Below, piece by piece: positions 1 through 7,997 of a stretch of DNA of 64,000 bases. The stretch is from NCBI RefSeq assembly GCF_003641205.1, contig NZ_CP032762.1, positions 4,216,001 through 4,280,000 of the forward strand, given 5' to 3'. The DNA comes from Rhodococcus sp. P1Y (GTDB lineage: Bacteria > Actinomycetota > Actinomycetes > Mycobacteriales > Mycobacteriaceae). Position numbers and translations under genes: made by a program. Position 1 is the stretch's first letter, and each line of letters opens with the position of its first letter. The notes under the pieces are model-generated. The model was given only the letters and a program-made list of their open reading frames with translations, had not been told where the DNA came from and made no database searches.

Positions 1-263
1 GCCTCGATGTCGCGTTCTCACGAGACCAGTCGTCGAAGGTGTACGTGCAGGACCGGATGGCGGAGAACGGCGCGCAACTGTGGAGATGGTTGCAGCAAGG
101 CGCGCACTTTTACGTGTGCGGAGATGCATCGCGCATGGCCAAGGACGTCGACAACGCGCTGAAAGGTGTTGTTGCGCAGCATGGACGACTCGCGCCGTCG
201 AGCGCCGACGCCTACGTCAAGGCGTTGTCGGCCGAGAAGCGGTATGTTCGCGACGTCTACTGA
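1..263 (+). CDS. NADPH-dependent flavoprotein reductase (CysJ / P450-reductase-like), C-terminal fragment
   Basis: Only the 3' end is in the window: about 86 residues read from base 3 to a TGA. The segment contains AFSRD, KVYVQDRM, a YVCGDASRMAKDV stretch and the terminal RYVRDVY, which is the usual ending of the FAD/NADP-binding half of diflavin reductases such as the sulfite reductase flavoprotein CysJ or bifunctional P450-reductase fusions. The GDA.RMAKDV block lies in the NADP-binding subdomain and the final aromatic residue is the one expected to stack on the flavin. Which family member it is cannot be told without the upstream part. Its stop overlaps the convergent TetR gene by 7 bases. 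Confidence 0.75.
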   Translation, partial: LDVAFSRDQSSKVYVQDRMAENGAQLWRWLQQGAHFYVCGDASRMAKDVDNALKGVVAQHGRLAPSSADAYVKALSAEKRYVRDVY

Positions 264-820
264 CCTGGCAGACGTGACGCGCACACTGCGCCTGCGACGA
301 CGAGCGGTTCGGTTGTTCGCATCGCCCGCGCCAGCACGAATGCCCCCTCGAGGGCGCAGATCATTCCGATCGTCCACTCACGAGCATCGTCGGGTTCCAG
401 ACCTCGCGACACCATGAGGTCGGTTCCCTTATCGATCCACCCGGTGAAAACATCGGCCGTCGCGGTGCGCAGCGTCTCGTTGGTACTGGCAACCTCGAGG
501 GCGATCGTGGCAATCGGGCACGCATCTGCATAGTCCGTCGCTTCCAGCAGGGTCGCAGCTGCGGCGAACATCGTGGTGACCGCCTGCGGAAGCGGAATGT
601 CGTTGTCGAGGAACGAGTAGACCAGGTCTCCGTAGGCCGGACCGGTCACCCGCACCACCTCTTCGCCGAGGTTCTGCTTACCGCCGGGAAAGAAGTGATA
701 GATCGAGCCGAACGGCGCCTCCGCTGCCGCCGCGATCTGCTTCAACCCTGTTCCTGGATAACCATTTCGGCGAAACAACTCGCTGCTCGCGTCGAGAATC
801 CGTGTGCGCGTGTCCGACAT
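257..820 (-). CDS. TetR family regulator (LmrA/YxaF type)
   Basis: This is a 187-residue one-domain repressor. The N-terminal helix-turn-helix spans about residues 8-52 (RILDASSELFRRNGYPGTGL, then IAAAAEAPFGSIYHFFPGGK); the glycine-rich PGGKQNL after the recognition helix is typical of the LmrA/YxaF subgroup of TetR proteins. The rest is an all-helical ligand domain with a CPIATIALE segment usual for this subgroup. The gene is divergent from an alpha/beta hydrolase with only 54 bases between start codons, and an imperfect TAGA-N4-TCTA palindrome lies there, so it probably controls itself and that hydrolase. Ligand unknown. Confidence 0.85.
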   Translation of the reverse strand: MSDTRTRILDASSELFRRNGYPGTGLKQIAAAAEAPFGSIYHFFPGGKQNLGEEVVRVTGPAYGDLVYSFLDNDIPLPQAVTTMFAAAATLLEATDYADACPIATIALEVASTNETLRTATADVFTGWIDKGTDLMVSRGLEPDDAREWTIGMICALEGAFVLARAMRTTEPLVVAGAVCASRLPGQ

Positions 821-858
821 ACTCTTGCCCTCCTACCGAGATGGCCCTACGCTACCAG

Positions 859-870
859 TAGAACGATCTA
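859..870. promoter_or_regulatory. candidate TetR operator TAGAACGATCTA
   Basis: The 12 bases read TAGA-ACGA-TCTA, an inverted repeat with 4-bp arms, in the 54-bp gap between the divergent TetR and hydrolase genes. LmrA/YxaF-type repressors are known to bind TAGAC-like half sites. The assignment rests on position and partial symmetry only. Confidence 0.35.
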
Positions 871-874
871 TCAA

Positions 875-1732
875 ATGCCGATGCTGGAGATGCAGATGCC
901 CGAAGTCGCGCTCGCCCCAGGAACCATCGAATACGAAGACACCGGCGGAGACGGTCCTGTCCTGGTGTTCGTTCACGGCCTCACCATGGACGGATCTGTG
1001 TGGGACGACGTAGTCGCGGGCCTCGCCCCCGCGTATCGATGCATCCGACCTGTCCTGCCGCTCGGCGGACATCGGATTCCGATGCACGCCGACGCGAACC
1101 TCGATCTCCTGGCGCTGGGACTGTTGCTGGGCGAGTTCCTCGAACGCCTCGATCTGCACGACGTGACGATCGTCCAGAATGATTGGGGCGGCGCCCAGGT
1201 GTTGATCGCCAACGGTTCCACCGATCGCATTGCACGGCTCGTACTCACTGCGTGTGAGGCCTACGACAACTACCCACCCGGCCTGCCGGGCACAATGCTC
1301 GGAATCATGCTGCGCGCCCCCGGTGGGTTACGTGCACTGCTATTCGGACTGAAGTTCACGCTAGCGAGGCGTGCTCCCGGCTCTTGGGGCTGGATGAGCA
1401 AGCGGCCGGTCCCCAAAGCGATGATGGACTCGTGGTTCGAACCGGCCACCTCCAACGCCCTCGTTCGACGTGACCTTCGCAAGTACGCGCTGTCGACGCC
1501 TGCGGACTCCATCCTGCTCCAATGGGCCGAGTCCAACTCGGCATTCGACAAGCCCGTCCTCGTAGTGTGGGGCACCGAGGACAAGGTCATGCCTATCGAA
1601 CACGGCCGCAGGCTTTCTCGCCTCTATCCGAACGCGAGGTTGATCGAGCTCGACGACACCTACACGTTGATACCCATCGACAAACCTGCCGAATTGACCT
1701 CCGCCATCATCGACTTCGTGCCCCTGCGATAA
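875..1732 (+). CDS. alpha/beta hydrolase, haloalkane-dehalogenase-like nucleophile, catalytic His not evident
   Basis: This is a cytoplasmic alpha/beta-hydrolase-fold protein of about 285 residues. The oxyanion segment VFVHGLTMDG is at about residue 31. The nucleophile elbow reads VQNDWGG (Asp about residue 103) instead of GxSxG, as in haloalkane dehalogenases and related proteins. The acid-loop segment VVWGTEDKVMP is present. Where the catalytic His normally sits, the sequence reads DDTYTLIPIDKP with no His, so dehalogenase activity is doubtful. Four in-frame ATGs (875, 881, 890, 896) are possible starts and none has a good Shine-Dalgarno; the first is used. It is divergent from the TetR gene, its likely regulator. 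Confidence 0.8.
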   Translation: MPMLEMQMPEVALAPGTIEYEDTGGDGPVLVFVHGLTMDGSVWDDVVAGLAPAYRCIRPVLPLGGHRIPMHADANLDLLALGLLLGEFLERLDLHDVTIVQNDWGGAQVLIANGSTDRIARLVLTACEAYDNYPPGLPGTMLGIMLRAPGGLRALLFGLKFTLARRAPGSWGWMSKRPVPKAMMDSWFEPATSNALVRRDLRKYALSTPADSILLQWAESNSAFDKPVLVVWGTEDKVMPIEHGRRLSRLYPNARLIELDDTYTLIPIDKPAELTSAIIDFVPLR

Positions 1733-1745
1733 CTACGATTACGCC

Positions 1746-2300
1746 ATGACCACGTTGGCCGATCGACCGAACACTGCCCTACTCGTCGTCGATGTGCAGA
1801 AGCAGGTCATGGCGAGCTCGATCGACTCCGGCGCTGTGATCACCCGCATCGCAGAGCTGGTCACGCGGGCACGGGCGTCATCGGTGTCGGTTGTTTGGGT
1901 TCAGCACTCGTCGGACGAGCTCGTGGAAGGGTCACCGGGCTGGGAGTACGTCCCCGAGCTCACCAGAGACGTCGCCGAGCCGTTGATCGCGAAGAAATAC
2001 GGCGACTCGTTCGAGGACACCGAGCTCGAATCCGTACTCGCAGATCTACGAGTCGGGTCGCTAGTCGTCGCGGGCGCGCAAACCGATTTCTGCATCAGGA
2101 GCACCCTGCACGGCGCACTTGCCCGCGGGTACGACGCCACCCTCGTCAGCGATGCGCACACCACCGAGGATCTAAGTGAGTGGGGCGCTCCCCCACCTGC
2201 ACAGGTGATCTCGCATACCAATCTGTACTGGGACAATCAGCGGGCTCCAGGGCGCATCGCTGGTTCGATCCGAGCCGAGGACATCGATTTCGCCCGGTAG
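1746..2300 (+). CDS. isochorismatase-family cysteine hydrolase
   Basis: This 184-residue protein belongs to the isochorismatase-like cysteine hydrolases (nicotinamidase and related amidases). The triad is visible: Asp in ALLVVDVQ near residue 17, Lys in AKKYGDSF, and the nucleophilic Cys in QTDFCIRST. The cis-peptide neighbourhood and the downstream DAHTTEDL segment are also typical. Substrate cannot be told; it could be a carbamoyl or amide compound. It starts 13 bases after the hydrolase stop, so the two may be co-transcribed. Confidence 0.85.
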   Translation: MTTLADRPNTALLVVDVQKQVMASSIDSGAVITRIAELVTRARASSVSVVWVQHSSDELVEGSPGWEYVPELTRDVAEPLIAKKYGDSFEDTELESVLADLRVGSLVVAGAQTDFCIRSTLHGALARGYDATLVSDAHTTEDLSEWGAPPPAQVISHTNLYWDNQRAPGRIAGSIRAEDIDFAR

Positions 2301-2313
2301 ATTCGGTGGGTGG

Positions 2314-2703
2314 TCAGTCCGAGCTCAGATACTCCTTGGCGACCGCGTCCGGCGCGAACACCAGCCAGCCGTCTTCGAGAAGTTGACGCAACTCGTCGGC
2401 AGCAACGACATCCAACTGGACGAGCACAGCCGAGTAGCCGTCGAAGTGCGGAATCGTGAAGCAGGATTTCGGATGTGCGGCGAGCACTGCTTCCTTGTCC
2501 CCTAGGTCCTCGGTGCGAATTCCGAGAATCGGCCCCTCCGGCGGCGACTCGTCACCGAACCGCTTGATGTCGGCCTTACTGAACGGCCTCTCCCAGGCGA
2601 AGACCTTTCCACCGATCGACCACGCCTGATTGCCGTAGCTCGTTCCCGTCGTCACCTCGGGCAGTTCTGCCACAAGCCGATCGACGTCGTCCAAGGTAGC
2701 CAT
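2314..2703 (-). CDS. MmcQ/YjbR family DNA-binding-like protein
   Basis: This is a 129-residue protein of the MmcQ/YjbR (CyaY-like fold) family. Characteristic segments are the N-terminal LPEVTTGTSYGNQAW, the KVFAWERPF strand, and the C-terminal DELRQLLEDGW followed by APDAVAKEYL. The start is placed at the ATG of MATLDDVDRL; an upstream extension in this frame would run into the neighbouring VOC gene and has no family similarity. The biochemical role is unknown. It converges on the cysteine hydrolase with 13 bases between stop codons. Confidence 0.8.
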   Translation of the reverse strand: MATLDDVDRLVAELPEVTTGTSYGNQAWSIGGKVFAWERPFSKADIKRFGDESPPEGPILGIRTEDLGDKEAVLAAHPKSCFTIPHFDGYSAVLVQLDVVAADELRQLLEDGWLVFAPDAVAKEYLSSD

Positions 2704-2725
2704 GACGCCAGAGTAATCGCGGAAA

Positions 2726-3115
2726 TCAGCCCGTGTAGCTCGAAATCTGGATGAGGTTGCCGCAGGTGTCGTCGAAGGTGGCGACGGTGACGGGGCCCAT
2801 ATCCGTCGGCTTCTGCGTGAACACGACGCCGAGGCCGACGAGGCGATCGTATTCGGCCTGCACATCGTCCACAGCAAAAGACGTGAACGGAATCCCGTCC
2901 GCCATCAGTGCGTCTCGAAACGGCTTGACCGCGGGGTGCTCGGCCGGTTCGAGCCCGAGCTCGGGTCCGTCCTCGTTGTCCGGACTCACCAGTGTGAGCC
3001 ACTTGTGTTCGCCCAGCGGGATCTCGTGCTTGACCTTGAACCCCAAGACGTTTGTGTAGAACTCTTGGGCGTGGTTCTGATCGGTGACCATCAGGCTGGA
3101 GATGTAAATCTTCAC
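2726..3115 (-). CDS. VOC (glyoxalase/bleomycin-resistance fold) family protein
   Basis: This protein of about 129 residues has the VOC fold: beta-alpha-beta modules beginning KIYISSLMVTDQNHAQEFYT and ending VATFDDTCGNLIQISSY. The GTG start is chosen because AGGAG lies 6 bases upstream and because it overlaps the ArsR stop as GTGA, indicating translational coupling. ArsR-VOC pairs of this type are common in actinobacteria. Whether it is an enzyme or a binding protein is unknown: one end of the metal site is clear (final Asn/Gln strand), but the His ligands are not obvious. Confidence 0.82.
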   Translation of the reverse strand: MKIYISSLMVTDQNHAQEFYTNVLGFKVKHEIPLGEHKWLTLVSPDNEDGPELGLEPAEHPAVKPFRDALMADGIPFTSFAVDDVQAEYDRLVGLGVVFTQKPTDMGPVTVATFDDTCGNLIQISSYTG

Positions 3116-3420
3116 TGTTGCTCCTGGTTCGGTTCGGGGACATGCCATCTATCGCTGATCCGCGTCAACGGACCGGTGTCGAGAAAGTGAAACTTGTAGC
3201 GGCCCTTACGTTCGGCACGAACCAGCCCTGCCGCTTCGAGTACCTCCAGGTGCTGTGACACCGCCTGCCTCGACGAAGCAAGACCATGCTTGGACACCAA
3301 CCGGGTGCACAACTCGAACAGCGTCTGTTCGTCCCGAAGAACCAACTCGTCGAGGATCACTCGCCGGGTCTGATCCGACAACGCTTTGAACAATTCGGCG
3401 ACTCCCGGCTCCTCGGGCAT
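3112..3420 (-). CDS. ArsR family regulator
   Basis: This is a 102-residue winged-helix repressor: MPEEPGVAELFKALSDQTRR leads into the ArsR domain, the recognition helix is in SSRQAVSQHLEVLEAAGLV, and the wing is RAERKGRYKFHF. The terminal RISDRWH segment is common in ArsR proteins paired with VOC or SRPBCC genes. No cysteine metal box is visible, so it is not an obvious metal sensor. The ATG at 3420 is the only start that excludes a non-homologous extension and it lies exactly where a transcript from the promoter at 3427-3456 should begin, so the mRNA is probably leaderless. Confidence 0.88.
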   Translation of the reverse strand: MPEEPGVAELFKALSDQTRRVILDELVLRDEQTLFELCTRLVSKHGLASSRQAVSQHLEVLEAAGLVRAERKGRYKFHFLDTGPLTRISDRWHVPEPNQEQQ

Positions 3421-3426
3421 CCACCA

Positions 3427-3456
3427 ACCATAGGCAAGTCGCTGCTTGCATGTCAA
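3427..3456 (-). promoter_or_regulatory. near-consensus promoter with operator for the ArsR-VOC operon
   Basis: On the minus strand TTGACA (3451-3456) is followed after 18 bases by TATGGT (3427-3432). The spacer holds the inverted repeat GCAAG-N6-CTTGC (3434-3449), well placed for repression by the ArsR protein. The -10 box ends 6 bases before the ATG, implying a leaderless message. Confidence 0.65.
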
Positions 3457-3478
3457 TCGGTGAGCTAGCGTTTTCTTC

Positions 3479-3766
3479 ATGGCCGAGGAACCCGAATACA
3501 CCGACGACGGTCGATTCATCGTGATCAAAGGCCGACGATGGCGCGCAACCGATCCCGCCATCCCCGAGGATCGAAACGCCGAGCTGCGATCGATTCTGAT
3601 GGCGTGGCGGCGCGACGTGCGAGCCACCGGCGGCGCGCCGGAGTCGCGGGCAGGGGTTCAAGCGGCGAAAGTTGCCCTGGGCGAACGAGGGACGCCCTGG
3701 TGGGAGCAGACCGATGATGAACGACGTGCCCGCTGGGAGACGGAGGTGGCACGACCCGAGGACTGA
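3479..3766 (+). CDS. conserved actinobacterial hypothetical protein (often labelled biopolymer transporter Tol)
   Basis: This is a 95-residue, highly charged soluble protein without signal or membrane segment. The layout, a short acidic start, FIVIKGRRWRATDPAIPE, then a helix NAELRSILMAWRRDVRATGG and a C-terminal TPWWEQTDDERRARWE, matches a small family common in actinobacteria and often carried in annotation as biopolymer transporter Tol without experimental support. I assign no function. It is divergent from the ArsR gene with 58 bases between starts. Confidence 0.72.
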   Translation: MAEEPEYTDDGRFIVIKGRRWRATDPAIPEDRNAELRSILMAWRRDVRATGGAPESRAGVQAAKVALGERGTPWWEQTDDERRARWETEVARPED

Positions 3767-3770
3767 GGCG

Positions 3771-3952
3771 CTACTCCCCCGTTCGGTAGAGCCGCCAGAA
3801 CCAGATGGCGGATCCGCCGAGCAGCAGGCCGCCCGATCCGTATGCGCCGACAACCATCAGACATGCGCCCAGGGCACACATCAGCACGATCGCTGCCAGC
3901 TGTAGACCGTCACCCCACGCCACAGCCGCCGAGCATAGTCCGCTGCCGGCAA

Positions 3953-3956
<4 letters not shown>
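3771..3956 (-). CDS. small predicted membrane protein
   Basis: This is a 61-residue hydrophobic frame with two likely membrane helices ([20 protein letters not shown] and a [13 protein letters not shown] segment). The start is a TTG that overlaps the stop of the upstream aldo/keto reductase by 4 bases (TTGA), which would allow translational coupling. No family was recognised. It may instead be a non-coding tail of the transcript; the evidence is hydrophobic composition and tight packing only. Confidence 0.4.
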
Positions 3957-4933
<977 letters not shown>

Positions 4934-5001
4934 CTTCTGCTCCTTGATCGTGGAATCCCCAGTCAAGAGCCTGCGGCGACGTGGAGGGAGTGCCTGCCTA
5001 C

Positions 5002-5023
5002 AGGGGTACTGCCAGTGACCCCT
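5002..5023. promoter_or_regulatory. candidate operator between aldo/keto reductase and XRE regulator
   Basis: AGGGGT (5002-5007) and ACCCCT (5018-5023) form an inverted repeat around a smaller CTG/CAG symmetry in the 121-bp gap between the divergent genes. It lies roughly between TTGAAG and TGTAGG on the minus strand, the likely reductase promoter, so it is a plausible site for the XRE regulator. Confidence 0.4.
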
Positions 5024-5054
5024 TCAATAGCCGAGCGTGTCGTAGATTCGATCC

Positions 5055-5939
5055 ATGGCCGAGAGAGCGGACATCAAGGACTTTCTGACGACGCGACGTG
5101 CCCGGCTGACTCCAGAGCAAGCCGGGCTTCCCGATTTCGGTGGTCGACGACGAGTTCCGGGCCTGCGGCGCGAAGAAGTCGCGTTATTGGCCGGGATGAG
5201 CGTCGAGTACTACGTGCGCCTCGAACGTGGGAATGCCAGCGGCGTCTCGGGCTCGGTCCTCGACGGCATCAGCCGCGCTCTTCAACTCGATGACGCCGAG
5301 CATGCGCATCTCCATGATTTGGTGAGTGCTGCCAACGATGGAAAGAGACCGTCGCGTCGACGAACACGGACGGGTTATCGGCAGATCAGCGAGAACATGC
5401 AGCGGACACTCGACGCGATGTACACCGTGCCCGCATACGTCCAGAATGGACGGCTCGATATCGTCGCCACCAACGCACTCGGTCGTGCGATGTTCTCGGA
5501 AATGTATGTCGACGAGCACAGGCCTGCAAACTTCGCGCGTTTCCTATTTCTCGATTCTCGTTCACCCTCGTTCTACTTCGACTGGGAGGACGCCGCGCGG
5601 CAAACCGTCGCACTACTTCGTAGCGAAGCAGGTAGAGCACCACATGATCGAGCGCTGAGTGACCTCGTGGGTGAACTATCCACTCGCAGCCATGCTTTCC
5701 GAACCAGGTGGGCCTCCCATGATGTCCGCGAACACAGAACGGGCATCAAGGAGATCCATCATCCTGCTGTCGGAGATCTCCATCTGACCTACGAAGCCAT
5801 GAATCCCACCTCGGACCGAGGCATTCTGTTCGTCGTTTACACCGCCGAACCCGGCTCGGCCTCCCACGAGCGACTGCAGCTTCTCGCAAACCTGACTGCT
5901 ACCAATCCATCAGCGCCACAGGATTACCCGTCCCGATGA
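5055..5939 (+). CDS. XRE-family regulator with MmyB-like ligand domain
   Basis: This is a 294-residue regulator. Residues 1-85 form the helix-turn-helix domain with the typical opening DIKDFLTTRRARLTPEQAGL, the RVPGLRREEVALLAG helix and the VSVEYYVRLERGNA-like segment (read as MSVEYYVRLERG). Residues from about 105 onward form the MmyB-like domain (YTVPAYVQNGRLDIVATNAL, later FDWEDAAR and DLHLTYEAM), which in solved relatives binds a small hydrophobic ligand. It is divergent from the aldo/keto reductase and probably controls it. A large hairpin follows its stop directly. Confidence 0.9.
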   Translation: MAERADIKDFLTTRRARLTPEQAGLPDFGGRRRVPGLRREEVALLAGMSVEYYVRLERGNASGVSGSVLDGISRALQLDDAEHAHLHDLVSAANDGKRPSRRRTRTGYRQISENMQRTLDAMYTVPAYVQNGRLDIVATNALGRAMFSEMYVDEHRPANFARFLFLDSRSPSFYFDWEDAARQTVALLRSEAGRAPHDRALSDLVGELSTRSHAFRTRWASHDVREHRTGIKEIHHPAVGDLHLTYEAMNPTSDRGILFVVYTAEPGSASHERLQLLANLTATNPSAPQDYPSR

Positions 5940-5940
5940 G

Positions 5941-5974
5941 GTTGTTCGCTACCAGGTACCCGGTAGCGAACAAC
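5941..5974. terminator. perfect 13-bp inverted repeat after the XRE gene
   Basis: GTTGTTCGCTACC (5941-5953) and its exact complement (5962-5974) flank an 8-base loop that itself contains GGTACC. It starts one base after the XRE stop codon. No T-run follows, so it may be a stem-only terminator or a regulator site for the hydrolase gene downstream. Confidence 0.55.
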
Positions 5975-6086
5975 ACCCGTCAGCGCTCCCAGGTTATTGC
6001 TGCCAGCAACGACGACGTAGTCCTGACGGCGGACGAGAGTACTCGTACAGAACGCCTCGAACACTCGTCCTCCGAAAGGCACCATC

Positions 6087-6815
6087 ATGGCTGAGCAGCC
6101 CACCATCGTCCTGATTCACGGAGCGTTCGCCGACGCGGCAAGCTGGGCGCCTGTCACCAGGCGCCTCATAGACAAGGGCCACACAGTTCTGGTGCCCGCC
6201 GTTCCGAACCGCAGCCTCATCGGCGATTCGGCCTACATTCGCTCCATCGTCGAGAAGATCGACGGACCGGTACTCTTGGCCGGCCACTCGTACGGCGGTG
6301 CAGTCATCACGGTCGCAGGCGTCGCGGACAACGTCGTGGGTCTCGTCTACGTCTCCGGCTACGCGCTCGAAGAGGGCGAGTCCCTCGGCGAGCTGCAGGG
6401 TCGCTTCCCCGACTCGGATTTGGCCGCGAACCTCGTGTACGCGCCGTTCCCCAACGCCGGAGCCGAAGACGGCACCGACGTCTCGGTGAAGATCGACGCC
6501 TTCCACGCGGTGTTCGCTGGAGGTATCCCTCCCGAGACAGCCGAGGTTCTTGCAGTATCCCAACGGCCGCTGGCCGCAGCAGCATTCGGCGAGCCTGCCC
6601 CAGTCGCCGCATGGAAGACCAAGCCGGGGTGGGGCATCGTCAGCAGCAACGATCGCACCATCAACCCCGATGTCGAACGCTTCGGCTACGAGCGTGCAGG
6701 TCTACGCAGCGTCACCGAAATCGACGCACCGCACCTGGTCATGATCGCCGAACCCGCAGCAGTCGTTTCCGTCATCGAAGAGGCGCTTGCCTCCGTCGCA
6801 TCCCCGACGGTCTAG
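6087..6815 (+). CDS. alpha/beta hydrolase (EstC/HNL-like)
   Basis: This is a 242-residue cytoplasmic alpha/beta hydrolase. The oxyanion region is TIVLIHGAFADAASW, the nucleophile elbow is LAGHSYGGAV (Ser), and a late HLVMIAEP segment supplies the catalytic His, with an Asp in the SSNDRTINPD loop. This pattern matches the EstC-like and hydroxynitrile-lyase-like hydrolases that are abundant in actinobacteria. It has its own promoter region of 147 bases and converges with a MarR regulator with 16 bases between the two stop codons. Substrate unknown. Confidence 0.88.
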   Translation: MAEQPTIVLIHGAFADAASWAPVTRRLIDKGHTVLVPAVPNRSLIGDSAYIRSIVEKIDGPVLLAGHSYGGAVITVAGVADNVVGLVYVSGYALEEGESLGELQGRFPDSDLAANLVYAPFPNAGAEDGTDVSVKIDAFHAVFAGGIPPETAEVLAVSQRPLAAAAFGEPAPVAAWKTKPGWGIVSSNDRTINPDVERFGYERAGLRSVTEIDAPHLVMIAEPAAVVSVIEEALASVASPTV

Positions 6816-6831
6816 AGCTGGGAGCCGTCGG

Positions 6832-7293
6832 TCAAGGACGACCCGCCATGTGATCGCGCATTCGGCGGTAACCGTGCCCGACGGCGTCGACCTCGCCGGG
6901 CGACAGAAGGTCGAACATGTTCGCACGCACGGCGTCGACGTGACCGGGACTGGCCGACGCCAACTTGTCGAGTCCAGCGTCGGTCAACTCGGCGGACATG
7001 CCGCGCTTGTCGTCGACGGCCTTGACGCGACGCGCCCAACCCGCCTCGACCAAGCGGCTGATCGCGCGGGTCACGCCGCTTCGGGTCGTGGTCACGGCGT
7101 CGGCCAACTGACTCATGCGCAGACGACATTCGGGCGCCTCCGAAAGGACGACGAGCAGTTCGAAGTCCGTGAACGAAATGCCAGAATCCTTCGTCAGCTG
7201 CGCGTCGAGCGTTCGAATGAGTAGCCTCGTTGCATCGAGGTAGGCCCGCCAGGCAATTTGCTCCTGAGGTTCGAGCCACCGAGTCTCGTTCAT
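6832..7293 (-). CDS. MarR family regulator
   Basis: This is a 153-residue winged-helix regulator. The DNA-binding core reads RLRMSQLADAVTTTRSGVTR followed by ISRLVEAGWARRV and the wing DDKRGMSAELTDAG, all diagnostic of MarR. The ATG of MNETRW is used; the TTG two codons earlier lacks a better ribosome site. It is divergent from a VOC-family gene, and two matching 12-bp sites of MarR type lie in the intervening 101 bases, so it likely represses that gene and itself in response to a small aromatic or phenolic ligand (inference from the family). Confidence 0.9.
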   Translation of the reverse strand: MNETRWLEPQEQIAWRAYLDATRLLIRTLDAQLTKDSGISFTDFELLVVLSEAPECRLRMSQLADAVTTTRSGVTRAISRLVEAGWARRVKAVDDKRGMSAELTDAGLDKLASASPGHVDAVRANMFDLLSPGEVDAVGHGYRRMRDHMAGRP

Positions 7294-7318
7294 GATCAAC
7301 AGCCTAGGCCCCAGGTAG

Positions 7319-7366
7319 TTGACACGGCAACCAAAAAGGTTAGGCTCGATTTAGTTGATCGAGCAA
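7319..7366. promoter_or_regulatory. two copies of a MarR-type operator
   Basis: TTGACACGGCAA (7319-7330) and TTGATCGAGCAA (7355-7366) are imperfect palindromes of the same form, spaced 36 bases start to start, each preceded by TAG. They lie in the gap between the divergent MarR and VOC genes. The repeated form and location suggest operator copies for the two promoters. Confidence 0.55.
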
Positions 7367-7394
7367 TCGGTTTCAGTGCCAAAAGGAGTTCGAC

Positions 7395-7904
7395 ATGACC
7401 ACCATGGACGAAGACCAGAGGTCCATTCACCACGCCGCCGAGCGCGAACGTATCAAACAGAGCTACTTGGTAGCAGCCGACACGAGGCCACCGTCGTCCG
7501 CGCGCGGACTTCACCACACTGCACTCGTGAGCAGCGACGTCGAAAAGACCGTGCAGTTCTATCAGGGCATACTCGAATTTCCACTGACCGAGTTGATCGA
7601 GAACCGCGACTACCCTGGGTCTTCGCACTTCTTCTTCGACATCGGAAACGGAAACCTACTGGCGTTCTTCGATTTCCCCGGACTCGACGTCGGGCCGTAC
7701 CAGGAGGTCCTGGGGGGACTCCATCATGTCGCGATCAGCGTCGAACCGACGCGATGGGCGGCGTTGCGGGACAGGCTGATTGCCGCGGGAATCGAGTTGG
7801 CCGAACACAGCGAGGTATCCCTCTACTTCCGCGACCCGGACGGCGCGCGCATCGAGCTCATCGCCGATCCGCTCGGCGAGATGTACGGCAACCACGTTCT
7901 CTGA
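7395..7904 (+). CDS. VOC family dioxygenase/glyoxalase-like protein
   Basis: This 169-residue VOC-fold protein has an N-terminal tail of about 40 residues, then two beta-alpha-beta modules: GLHHTALVSSDVEKTVQFYQ and GGLHHVAISVEPTRW. A metal site of the usual His/His/Glu kind is suggested by HH near residue 43, HH in the second module and ARIELIADP at the end. An AAAAGGAG ribosome site lies ahead of the ATG. Such proteins are metal-dependent dioxygenases, epimerases or thiol transferases; the MarR partner suggests an inducible detoxification role. Confidence 0.85.
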   Translation: MTTMDEDQRSIHHAAERERIKQSYLVAADTRPPSSARGLHHTALVSSDVEKTVQFYQGILEFPLTELIENRDYPGSSHFFFDIGNGNLLAFFDFPGLDVGPYQEVLGGLHHVAISVEPTRWAALRDRLIAAGIELAEHSEVSLYFRDPDGARIELIADPLGEMYGNHVL

Positions 7905-7997
7905 CCAGCCGGTCTGCGGCTCGTGCTTGGAGAGTCGGTGTAGAGCACTACAATTCTTCCACGGGTGCGAAGCACGGATATTCTCGAGGAGGCCGGC

